A DNA stretch of 43,636 nt from Anaerococcus senegalensis JC48 (GTDB lineage Bacteria > Bacillota > Clostridia > Tissierellales > Peptoniphilaceae). Location: assembly GCF_000321005.1 (NCBI RefSeq), contig NZ_HE578907.1, forward strand, positions 825,824 to 869,459, written 5' to 3'. Each line of letters starts with the position of its first letter. Position 1 is the stretch's first letter. The position numbers were made by a program, and so were the translations under genes. Positions 36,332 to 43,611 of this stretch are shown in pieces. The notes beneath the pieces were generated by a model. The model saw only the letters and a list, made by a program, of their open reading frames with translations, ran no database searches and was not told the origin of the DNA.

Positions 36332-37574
36332 AATTTAATCCTATATCTTTTCTATAATATTTATTTTCGTAACTTATTTTTTCACAATCATCATAGGCGA
36401 TTTTTCTTGCAAGCTCTAAAGTTTTTGCTTTAGAATTTATTGTAAGAACTCTTCCCCCATTTGTCAAAATTTTTCCATTTTCTAATTTAGTTCCATTATG
36501 AAAAATTAATGAATTTTTTACATCTTCGAGTCCAATTATTTCTTTATTTTTTTCATATTTTAATGGATAACCATCAGAAACGAGAATTAATGATAGTGAA
36601 TAATCACTAGACCATTTGATATCATCTTTCTTTAAAGTCTTATCAAGAGCTTTTTCTATAATTTCTACAAGGTCTGATTCAAGTCTTGGCATTAAGGTTT
36701 CTGTTTCTGGATCTCCAAATCTTACATTAAATTCTAATACTTTTGGTAAATCATTATCTATCATAAAACCAATAAATAAAATTCCATTGTAAGAAAGTTT
36801 TGAATTATTAAAACCATATTCAATTTGTTTTAATATTTTTTCTATATTTTTTTCTGTTTTTTCAGAAAATTTACTAGGAGAATATGTACCTACTCCTCCA
36901 GTATTTGGTCCCTTATTCCCATCATAAATTTGCTTGTGATCTTTGCAAGTTTCTAATGGAAATAATTTATTATTTGAAATCAAACACAAAACAGATGCCT
37001 CTTCACCTTTTAAGAATTCTTCTATAACAACAGTTTTTCCTTCATCTCCAAATATTTTTTTATTAAAAATATCATCTAAACTCTCAAGAGCTTTTTTCTC
37101 ATCCTCACAAATTATAACTCCTTTTCCAAGACAAAGCCCATCAGCTTTTATTACTAAAGGATAAGAAAAATCTTTTAATGAATCTTTAGCATCGTCATAA
37201 TTATCAAAAGATTTATATTTTGCCGTCGGTATATTATATTTTTCTAAAAAGTTTTTGGTAAATTTTTTTGATTTTTCAAATTTCGCACATTCTTTATTTG
37301 GTCCAAAAATTCTAAGGTTATTTTTTTCAAATTCGTCTACTATTCCCATACATAGAGGATCTTCAGGACCTACAATTGTTAGACCTATCTTTTCTTTTTT
37401 TGAAAAATCAACCAATGATTTTATATCAGTTGGATCAATATTAATATTTGTACAAAAAGAATTTGTTCCTGCATTTCCCTTTGCCATAAAAATTTGATCT
37501 ACTTTTTTTGATTGTGATATTTTCCATGCTAAAGCATGTTCTCTTCCACCATTTCCAATTATTAAAACTTTCAT
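36330..37574 (-). CDS. purD: Phosphoribosylamine-glycine ligase PurD (GARS)
   Basis: 414-aa ATP-grasp enzyme, step 2 of purine synthesis: phosphoribosylamine + glycine + ATP to GAR. Starts MKVLIIGNGGREHALAWK; has the ATP-grasp motifs PLVIKADGLCLGKGV and EFNVRFGDPETE. The ATG at 37574 (AGGAG six bases upstream) overlaps the purN stop as TGATG; the TTG one codon earlier is not needed. Last gene of the operon. purH, usually between purN and purD, is absent. Confidence 0.96.
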   Translation of the reverse strand: MKVLIIGNGGREHALAWKISQSKKVDQIFMAKGNAGTNSFCTNINIDPTDIKSLVDFSKKEKIGLTIVGPEDPLCMGIVDEFEKNNLRIFGPNKECAKFEKSKKFTKNFLEKYNIPTAKYKSFDNYDDAKDSLKDFSYPLVIKADGLCLGKGVIICEDEKKALESLDDIFNKKIFGDEGKTVVIEEFLKGEEASVLCLISNNKLFPLETCKDHKQIYDGNKGPNTGGVGTYSPSKFSEKTEKNIEKILKQIEYGFNNSKLSYNGILFIGFMIDNDLPKVLEFNVRFGDPETETLMPRLESDLVEIIEKALDKTLKKDDIKWSSDYSLSLILVSDGYPLKYEKNKEIIGLEDVKNSLIFHNGTKLENGKILTNGGRVLTINSKAKTLELARKIAYDDCEKISYENKYYRKDIGLN

Positions 37575-38200
37575 CAAAGACTCCTATTTTTTACAAAAAC
37601 CTTATTATCTTTTATGTAAAATAAATCATCACAAAAATCTTTTACAGATTTTGTCAAAATTTCATGTTCTTTATCCAAAACTTTTTTTGCAATATCATCA
37701 ATTGTATCTTCTTGGTCGATTTCTACAATTTCTTGATAAATTATTGGGCCAGCATCAGCATCTTTGGTAACAAAATGTGTTGTAGCTCCTGTGAATCTTA
37801 CACCTTTTTCAAAAACTTTCTCGTGAACTTTTCTTCCATAAAATCCAATACCACAAAAAGATGGTATTAGAGATGGATGAATATTAATTATCTTTGATTC
37901 GTATTGACCAATAATTTTTTGAGGTAAAATTTTGAGATAACCGGCAAGAACAACAAGATCTATATGTTCTTTTTTTAAAGTATCAAGTAATAAATCATTA
38001 TCTGTACAAACCATTGTTTTTATAGATGATTTTTTTGCTCTTTCAAGTCCATAAGCTTCTTTTTTGTTTGAAATAACTATTGAAATTTGACCATTTATTT
38101 CTCTTTTTCCACACGCATCAATTATAGCTTGAAGATTTGTTCCAGATCCTGATATTAATATGGCAATTTTTTTAAAATTTGAGGTCGATTTTTTTATCAT
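37574..38200 (-). CDS. purN: Phosphoribosylglycinamide formyltransferase PurN
   Basis: 208 aa, step 3, transfers formyl from 10-formyl-THF to GAR. ILISGSGTNLQAII near the N-terminus, catalytic INIHPSLIPSF (Asn and His), and DADAGPII (catalytic Asp). The start at 38200 lies inside purM (27-29 bp overlap), with GGAG about 12 bases upstream, a somewhat long spacing; no better start is visible. The overlap implies translational coupling. Confidence 0.94.
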   Translation of the reverse strand: MIKKSTSNFKKIAILISGSGTNLQAIIDACGKREINGQISIVISNKKEAYGLERAKKSSIKTMVCTDNDLLLDTLKKEHIDLVVLAGYLKILPQKIIGQYESKIINIHPSLIPSFCGIGFYGRKVHEKVFEKGVRFTGATTHFVTKDADAGPIIYQEIVEIDQEDTIDDIAKKVLDKEHEILTKSVKDFCDDLFYIKDNKVFVKNRSL

Positions 38201-39197
38201 TTTCTACAATTTCTCCAAGATCTAATAATTCATTATTATCAATTATTTCTTTTACTATTTCTACATATTTCTCGTCTACTGCAAAAACTAATCCTACTCC
38301 CATATTAAAAGTTTCGTACATATCTTTTTTATCAAGATTTCCCCATTTTTGTAAAAGTGAAAATATTTTTGGAGCTTCTACATTTGTAAGGTCAATTTTT
38401 GCACAAAGTCCATCTGGAATCATTCTTGGAATATTTTCATAAAATCCACCACCAGTTATATGACTTAGGCCATTGATTTCAATTTTATCAAGTAAGGCTA
38501 AAATTTCTTTAACATAAATCTTGGTTGGCTTTAATAATTCTTCACCAAGACTTCTTTCAAGTCCTTCAATTTTTTGATCTAAGGATAATTTTTCTTTTTC
38601 TAAAACAATTTTTCTTACAAGAGAATAGCCATTTGAATGAATTCCTGAAGATCTTAAACCAAAAATATGGTCTCCTTTTTTTATTTTTTCTCCAGTAATT
38701 ATTTTTTCCCTATCAACTATTCCTACACAAAATCCTGCAAGATCATAGTCATTTTTCTTATAAAGACCCGGCATTTCTGCAGTTTCTCCACCAATCAGAG
38801 AAGATTTTGCTTCAAGACAACCATCAGCAACACCTTTTACAATTTTTTCCATTTTTTCAGGAATAAGTTTACCACATGCAATATAATCTAGAAAAAATAA
38901 AGGTCTTGCACCTTGACAAAGTATATCATTTACACACATTGCCACACAATCAATTCCAATTGTATCGTGTTTGTCCATCATTTGGGCAAGCATAACTTTT
39001 GTTCCAACTCCATCAGTCCCAGATACTAAAACTGGATTTTTTATATCTAAATTTTCAAGACTAAAAAGTCCAGAAAATCCTCCAAGTTTACTTAATACAT
39101 TTTTTGATTGAGTTTTTTCTACAATATTTTTAATTAATTCTACTTCTTTTTGACCATTTTCTACATTAACACCGGCATCTTTATAATTTATTGACAT
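38172..39197 (-). CDS. purM: Phosphoribosylformylglycinamidine cyclo-ligase PurM (AIRS)
   Basis: 341 aa, step 5, closes the imidazole ring to AIR. MSINYKDAGVNVENGQ at the N-terminus, GTDGVGTKVMLAQ, CVAMCVNDILCQGARPLFFLDY-type core and GGETAEMPG are all conserved. Starts 1 bp after the purF stop. Its usual substrate-provider PurL is not in this window. Confidence 0.97.
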   Translation of the reverse strand: MSINYKDAGVNVENGQKEVELIKNIVEKTQSKNVLSKLGGFSGLFSLENLDIKNPVLVSGTDGVGTKVMLAQMMDKHDTIGIDCVAMCVNDILCQGARPLFFLDYIACGKLIPEKMEKIVKGVADGCLEAKSSLIGGETAEMPGLYKKNDYDLAGFCVGIVDREKIITGEKIKKGDHIFGLRSSGIHSNGYSLVRKIVLEKEKLSLDQKIEGLERSLGEELLKPTKIYVKEILALLDKIEINGLSHITGGGFYENIPRMIPDGLCAKIDLTNVEAPKIFSLLQKWGNLDKKDMYETFNMGVGLVFAVDEKYVEIVKEIIDNNELLDLGEIVENDKKIDLKF

Positions 39198-39198
39198 T

Positions 39199-40482
39199 TT
39201 ATTTCCTTTCTAAAGGGTTAAATCCATCAAAACAATTTTCATAATATGTTTTGTTTCCACAAGCTTCTCTTAATCCTTCTAGAGAAATAAATCCCAAAGA
39301 ATCTGCTCCAATTATTTCTCTTACTTCTTCTACACTTCTATTACTGCTAATTAAATGTTCTTTATCAGCTACATCAAATGTATATTTTTCTTCTTTTACA
39401 ACTTGAGGAGAGGAAATTCTAACATGGACTTCTTTTGCGCCTGATTCTCTTAGTATTTCTATTACTCTTTTCATGGTATTTCCTCTTACAATAGAATCAT
39501 CAACAAGCACAACTCTTTTTCCTTCCAAAAGATGTTTTATAGGATTTAACTTTATTTTTATTCCTTTTTTTCTCATTGAATCTGTTGGAAGAATAAATGT
39601 TCTATTTATATACCTATTTCTAACAATAGCTCTTTCATATTTTATGTTTGAAGCGCGAGAAAATCCTACTGCAGAAATAAGTCCACTGTCGGGACTTCCT
39701 ACAACAATATCCGCATCAACAGGATGTTCTTTATAAAGAATCTCTCCCATTTTAATTCTTGCATCATAAACACTAATACCATTTATACATGAATCAGGTC
39801 TAGCTGTATAAACAAAATCAAAAATACATGGAGAATTTGAAATTTCTTTTGTAAAATATGATTTTTCTCCATTCTTATCTACTATATAAATTTCTCCAGG
39901 TTTTAATTCATGGCAAAGCTCTCCACCAATAGATTCTATTGCACATGATTCACTAGCTACTATATAATTATCATTATTTTTTCCTACGCAAAGGTTTTTA
40001 ATTCCATAATGATCTCTAACAGCAATCATTCTTTCATCACTTAAAACTAAAAGCGAATATACGCCATTTAAATTATTGACATACTCAATAATTTCGTCTA
40101 TATTTTTTGAATTTAAATTATTGACAATTTCTTCTGGAGAATTTTCATTAAAAAATTTTCCATCAATAGCTATTAAATTTTTATGATTTGAATTTTTTGG
40201 ATAAAACATCCATGGCATTGGCAATAGTGATCTATCATCTTCAGCAAACATATATTTTACATGACCTAGACCAACATTTCCTGAAAGAGTTGATATATTA
40301 TCAAGACTAATATTATTTGCAATTTCTCCCTTACCTCTTATTTCTGATAATTTTTCATGAGAAAGCAAAGAAATTCCCATAGCTTCCTGTCCTCTATGTT
40401 GAATAGCATAGAGGGCAGAATAAAGATCTGGGAATATATTTTTATAATTTTTTTTTGAAAATATTCCTACAATTCCACTCAT
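39199..40482 (-). CDS. purF: PurF-like amidophosphoribosyltransferase with degenerate glutaminase domain
   Basis: 427 aa, shorter than the usual 460-510. Catalyses PRPP to phosphoribosylamine, step 1. The C-terminal half is standard: SPDSGLISAVG, KYERAIVRNRYINRTFI and the PRPP loop VVLVDDSIVRGNT (324-336). The N-terminal Ntn-hydrolase half keeps HRGQ (29-32) but starts MSGIVG instead of MCGIVG. Lys76 and Phe79 replace the glutamine-site Arg and Thr (GHVKYMF for GHVRYPT), Asp107 replaces Asn in the HNGN motif, and the TTSDSE segment is missing. It therefore looks NH3-dependent. Frame upstream of the ATG closes at once, so no other start rescues a cysteine. Cys residues for an Fe-S cluster are also incomplete. 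Confidence 0.9.
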   Translation of the reverse strand: MSGIVGIFSKKNYKNIFPDLYSALYAIQHRGQEAMGISLLSHEKLSEIRGKGEIANNISLDNISTLSGNVGLGHVKYMFAEDDRSLLPMPWMFYPKNSNHKNLIAIDGKFFNENSPEEIVNNLNSKNIDEIIEYVNNLNGVYSLLVLSDERMIAVRDHYGIKNLCVGKNNDNYIVASESCAIESIGGELCHELKPGEIYIVDKNGEKSYFTKEISNSPCIFDFVYTARPDSCINGISVYDARIKMGEILYKEHPVDADIVVGSPDSGLISAVGFSRASNIKYERAIVRNRYINRTFILPTDSMRKKGIKIKLNPIKHLLEGKRVVLVDDSIVRGNTMKRVIEILRESGAKEVHVRISSPQVVKEEKYTFDVADKEHLISSNRSVEEVREIIGADSLGFISLEGLREACGNKTYYENCFDGFNPLERK

Positions 40483-40484
40483 TA

Positions 40485-40964
40485 TTAATTTGCCTTATAT
40501 TCATATTCAGAATTATCTATAGTTTCTTTCATTTTAACTCTCATATCCTTTAATTTTTCTCTTAAAGAATCATATTTTACTGAAAGAATTTCTATAGCTA
40601 AAATTGCAGCATTTTCACCACCACCAATTGCAACTGTCGCAACTGGAACTCCACTTGGCATTTCAACTGTAGAAAGTAGGGCTTCAATTCCTCCAAGATG
40701 AGATGATTTTGCAGGAATTCCTATTACAGGTCTTGTTGTTAAAGCTGCAATTACACCTGATAAATGAGCAGCTTTTCCTGCAATTCCAATATAAACTTCA
40801 CTTTCTTCTTCGCTTTCTTTTACATATTTTTCTAAACTTTTTAAAGCTCTGTGGGCAGAAATTACCTTAACTTCATAATCAATACCAAATTCCATTAATT
40901 TAGAAACAACTTTATCAGCAATTGGGCTATCAGACAGTGATCCCATAATTATAGAAACTTTCAT
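40485..40964 (-). CDS. purE: 5-(carboxyamino)imidazole ribonucleotide mutase PurE
   Basis: 159 aa. IIMGSLSDSPIA at the N-terminus, SAHRAL, GIAGKAAHLSGVIAALT, IPAKSSHLGGIEALLS and the C-terminal GGGENAAILAIEIL are PurE motifs. It resembles class I enzymes, which use N5-CAIR from PurK, yet no purK is here and several residues (KAAHLSG, SAHRALKS) are slightly off, so a direct-CO2 enzyme is not excluded. 12 bp after purC, 2 bp before purF. Confidence 0.93.
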   Translation of the reverse strand: MKVSIIMGSLSDSPIADKVVSKLMEFGIDYEVKVISAHRALKSLEKYVKESEEESEVYIGIAGKAAHLSGVIAALTTRPVIGIPAKSSHLGGIEALLSTVEMPSGVPVATVAIGGGENAAILAIEILSVKYDSLREKLKDMRVKMKETIDNSEYEYKAN

Positions 40965-40976
40965 ATAAACTCCTTA

Positions 40977-41657
40977 TTAAAGTCCTAAATATTTAGATAA
41001 TTCCATTGGTTCAATATAAGTTCCATCTTTATATGCTCTCATATTTCCACCAGAAACTTCATCAATCAAAACAACTTCACCAGTTGAAGCAAGTCTTCCC
41101 CATTCAAACTTAATATCATAAAGATCAAGTCCGTGCTCAGCTAAAATGTCTTTTACAAGTTTTGCAACTTTTTTATTTTCTTCAATAATTTCTTTATATT
41201 CATCATGAGATAAAATATTTAATTCAACTAATCCATCTTCAGTAATAAGTGGATCTTCACGATCATCATCTTTTAAAGTAATTTCAGAATAAGCATCAAG
41301 GTCTTGACCTTCTGTTGCATAAAGTCCATATCTTCTCATAAAAGATCCAACAGCTTTAAATCTTGTAATAACTTCTAAACCTTTTCCAAAAACTGTACAT
41401 TTTTCAATTTCCATAAGATTTTTATCAAGATCAGCTCCAAGATAATGAGTTTTTACACCAGCTTCATTTATTTTTTCAAAGAAAAATTTAGAAACTTTTA
41501 AACATTCAGCACCGGCACCTTCTTTTTCACCAGCAACTTGATTTCCACCTGTATCAAATACTCCATCAGTTCCTGTCATAGTATCCTTGAATAAACAAAA
41601 GTATTTTCCATTTTCTTCAACTAAATTTTTTGTCTTACCTTCGTAAATTGTGTTCAT
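40977..41657 (-). CDS. purC: SAICAR synthase PurC
   Basis: 226 aa. YEGKTKNLVE near the N-terminus, VFGKGLEVITRFKAVGSFMRRYG-type core (about 75-97), DDREDPLITED, and LYDIKFEWGR with VLIDEVSGGNMR are PurC signatures. Adds aspartate to CAIR. First gene of the operon, with TTAAGGAG before the ATG and a riboswitch-terminator leader upstream. Confidence 0.96.
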   Translation of the reverse strand: MNTIYEGKTKNLVEENGKYFCLFKDTMTGTDGVFDTGGNQVAGEKEGAGAECLKVSKFFFEKINEAGVKTHYLGADLDKNLMEIEKCTVFGKGLEVITRFKAVGSFMRRYGLYATEGQDLDAYSEITLKDDDREDPLITEDGLVELNILSHDEYKEIIEENKKVAKLVKDILAEHGLDLYDIKFEWGRLASTGEVVLIDEVSGGNMRAYKDGTYIEPMELSKYLGL

Positions 41658-41682
41658 TTTTTTCTCCTTAAAAATTTTTTTA

Positions 41683-41732
41683 CAAAAAATAAGCCCAGAA
41701 GGACAGGCTACGAAACCTATCCTCCTGGGCTT
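41683..41732 (-). terminator. Leader terminator before purC
   Basis: A 17-bp stem on the minus strand (41732-41716 with 41707-41691), two G-U pairs, 8-nt loop, then ATTTTTT. Its 5' arm begins with GCCCAGGAG, which belongs to the 3' part of the aptamer, so aptamer and terminator should exclude one another. Confidence 0.88.
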
Positions 41733-41820
41733 TTATCCCTCTGGTGTAATACTTAAAAATATCCGTACCGCTCGGTCTTGAAAAAACAGATCCCTAGGTA
41801 CACTTTCGCCCATTTCTATG
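41716..41820 (-). ncRNA. ykkC-family riboswitch, probably PRPP-sensing (subtype 2b)
   Basis: The minus-strand leader of purC contains the ykkC-type core in order: GTGTACCTAGGGATCTG (41803-41787), AAGACCGAGCGGTACGG (41779-41763), and AGAGGGATAAAAGCCCAGGA (41742-41723), close to the ykkC/yxkD consensus (CUAGGG, CCGAG, GGGAUAAAAGCCCGGGAG). Subtypes bind guanidine, ppGpp, PRPP and others; in front of purC-E-F-M-N-D the PRPP subtype fits best. PRPP binding would keep the 3' strand in the aptamer and prevent the terminator, an ON switch. No guanine aptamer is seen next to it. Confidence 0.82.
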
Positions 41821-41843
41821 AGCCATATTCTTCGTTCATGTTC

Positions 41844-41872
41844 ATAATACCAAGCCTAATTTTAATTGTCAA
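41844..41872 (-). promoter_or_regulatory. Promoter of the pur operon
   Basis: Minus strand: perfect -35 TTGACA (41867-41872), 17-bp spacer, -10 TATTAT (41844-41849) with TGG in front (extended -10). The start would be near 41837, giving a leader of about 180 nt. The 41658-41966 gap thus holds leader, promoter and, on the other strand, the DUF4230 gene promoter. Confidence 0.85.
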
Positions 41873-41911
41873 GAAAGTTTTTTGATAAAATTTATTTTTA
41901 TAATTTATAAC

Positions 41912-41939
41912 TTGTAAATTACCCTATTTGAGATAAAAT
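41912..41939 (+). promoter_or_regulatory. Promoter of the DUF4230-like gene
   Basis: TTGTAA (41912-41917), 16-bp spacer, TAAAAT (41934-41939), then RBS GAAAGGA before the ATG at 41967. Confidence 0.6.
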
Positions 41940-41966
41940 AATTAAGAGAAAAAGAAAGGATTTAAA

Positions 41967-42560
41967 ATGATTAAAAAGAAAAGTTTAATTAAAAATATTG
42001 TTATAGCAATTCTTTTATTAGCTACAATTCTTTTTGGCTTTAAATATTTTTCATCACGAAATGAAAATAAAATCGACAATAAATTAATCCAAAATAGAAT
42101 AGAAAATGCCAAGGAACTTACAAGTTTAAAATATTCATACACAAACATGGGACAATTCGAAAATTCAAATAAGTTTTATGGATATGATATACCATTTACT
42201 CAAAAAAAATTCATCGTTTCTTATGATGGTATGATTTCTTGTGGAGTAGATCTTGATAAAATGGATGTAAAAGTATCAGCTAAGACCATAAATATAAAAT
42301 TACCAAAATCAAAAATTTTATCACATGAAATATATGAAGATTCCCTAAAAATTTTCGACCAAAAAACTTCAATTTTCAATCCTATAAAAGTAGAAGATTA
42401 TAATGATTTTGCAAAAAAACAAAAAAAATCTGTAGAAAAAAAAGCAATTGAAAAAGGAATCTTAATAGAAGCAAATAAAAAATGTGAAAAAGCAATAAAA
42501 GAAATAATAAATATAGACAATAGTTTAGAAGATTATACAATAAATATACAATTTAAATAA
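41967..42560 (+). CDS. DUF4230-like membrane-anchored protein
   Basis: 197 aa. A single N-terminal membrane segment (about residues 10-28, basic residues before it), so the rest should be outside the cell. ELTSLKYSYTNMGQFENSNK and FIVSYDGMISCGVDL fit DUF4230, a domain of unknown function. The C-terminus is Lys-rich and helical. RBS AAAGGA. Divergent from the pur operon. No function is known to me. Confidence 0.75.
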   Translation: MIKKKSLIKNIVIAILLLATILFGFKYFSSRNENKIDNKLIQNRIENAKELTSLKYSYTNMGQFENSNKFYGYDIPFTQKKFIVSYDGMISCGVDLDKMDVKVSAKTINIKLPKSKILSHEIYEDSLKIFDQKTSIFNPIKVEDYNDFAKKQKKSVEKKAIEKGILIEANKKCEKAIKEIINIDNSLEDYTINIQFK

Positions 42561-42580
42561 GGGTTTACCCTTATTTTTTT
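42555..42580 (+). terminator. Terminator overlapping the DUF4230 gene stop
   Basis: AAATAAGGG (42555-42563), loop TTTA, CCCTTATTT (42568-42576) and a T-run to 42580. The stop TAA (42558-42560) is inside the stem. Confidence 0.82.
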
Positions 42581-42581
42581 A

Positions 42582-42590
42582 TGCTATAAT
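42582..42590 (+). promoter_or_regulatory. Extended -10 promoter of the deoxyribosyltransferase gene
   Basis: TGC-TATAAT (42582-42590), directly behind the previous terminator; no good -35. Confidence 0.55.
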
Positions 42591-42611
42591 AAATACATGA
42601 AAGGTGGTAAT

Positions 42612-43121
42612 ATGAAAATATATTTAGGTTGTGACTTATTTACAGAAGGACAAAGATGGCAAGCTTTAGAAATTCAAAAAGCATTGGAAAAAGAATTTTC
42701 TGATATAGAAATTTATAATCCAGCACAAAATTTAGAAATAAATGATAAATCAGCAGGATTTACAACAAATTACGATATACTTTTGGCTGATTATGAGAGA
42801 CTTAAAAATTCTGATATTCTAATAGGATTAATGGATACAAAAGATTTGGGACTTGCTGCAGAAATGGGAATAGCCTTTGAAAGAAAAATCCAAATTTTTC
42901 AACTCTACACTGACATTAGACTGGGTGGAAATGACAAAGAAGATAAATTTGATCCAATGAAAAAAGATATTTTTCAAAATGATTTTTTATATATAAATAA
43001 ACTTGTAACAGGACTTTCCTATGTTGACAAAAATGGAAACAAATTCAAAAGACCAAGAATTTATAAGACAAAAGAAGATTTGATAGAAGATTTGATTTTG
43101 TATATAAAAGAAAATAGATAA
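42612..43121 (+). CDS. Nucleoside 2-deoxyribosyltransferase
   Basis: 169 aa. MKIYLGCDLFTEGQRWQA at the N-terminus and DILLADYERLKNSDILIG, then GLAAEMGIAFE with the catalytic Glu, match the family that exchanges bases between deoxyribonucleosides for salvage. I chose the ATG at 42612, which follows AAAGGTGG with four bases between; the ATG at 42597 lies before that RBS. Single-gene unit near the pur operon, consistent with purine salvage. Confidence 0.88.
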   Translation: MKIYLGCDLFTEGQRWQALEIQKALEKEFSDIEIYNPAQNLEINDKSAGFTTNYDILLADYERLKNSDILIGLMDTKDLGLAAEMGIAFERKIQIFQLYTDIRLGGNDKEDKFDPMKKDIFQNDFLYINKLVTGLSYVDKNGNKFKRPRIYKTKEDLIEDLILYIKENR

Positions 43122-43143
43122 AAAGACTGTAAGATAAAACTTC

Positions 43144-43177
43144 CCCAAAAAGTAAGCCTAAAAACTAACTTTTTGGG
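43144..43177. terminator. Possible terminator between convergent genes
   Basis: CCCAAAAAGT (43144-43153) pairs with ACTTTTTGGG (43168-43177). No clear T-run follows on either strand, so it may be a weak bidirectional terminator or only an inverted repeat. Confidence 0.45.
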
Positions 43178-43206
43178 CAAATCTAAAATTTATACAAATT
43201 TTTTTC

Positions 43207-43461
43207 CTATTTAAATAATCCAACCAAAGTATCACTTATCTTATCTTTTATAATATCTAGGTTTCCAATTTCATTTTTTAATTGATCAACTAATTGGTCT
43301 CTACTTTCCTTGTCATCAACATTTTTAATTTTATCAAATAAATCTTTTTGCCATCCATCTTCTGAATCATTGTTTTCTTTTTTGAAAGCTTGAACAAATT
43401 CATCTACATATAATTTCTTATCTTGAACCATTTTTTCTATAACTTTTTCAATTTCGCTCAT
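43207..43461 (-). CDS. Unrecognised 84-aa acidic helical protein
   Basis: Not recognised. Soluble and predicted helical, rich in Asp, Lys and Glu, with one Trp (DGWQKDLFDKI). RBS AAAAGGAG before the ATG at 43461 supports a real gene. No membrane segment, signal or cysteine. It is alone and its promoter is not clear. Confidence 0.65.
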   Translation of the reverse strand: MSEIEKVIEKMVQDKKLYVDEFVQAFKKENNDSEDGWQKDLFDKIKNVDDKESRDQLVDQLKNEIGNLDIIKDKISDTLVGLFK

Positions 43462-43611
43462 AATAACTCCTTTTAAAATAAATTCATTAAATAAATACCC
43501 AATAATTTGTAAATCAATCTGTTACTAAAATTTTTTATTGATTAAAAGCAAACACAATAATATAATGGAAATATTGAAAATTTCAAAAAGTTATAAAACG
43601 TAACAAAATCA

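Noticed and set aside
40474-40482. Sequencing error as the sole cause of the PurF Cys to Ser change
   Set aside because: One base would explain Ser2, but the other glutamine-site residues and the missing segment show independent decay, so the change is probably real.
41716-41820. Guanidine-I or guanine riboswitch
   Set aside because: The core is ykkC-like, but the context is purine synthesis rather than guanidine export. The guanine aptamer loops and P1 sequence are not present.
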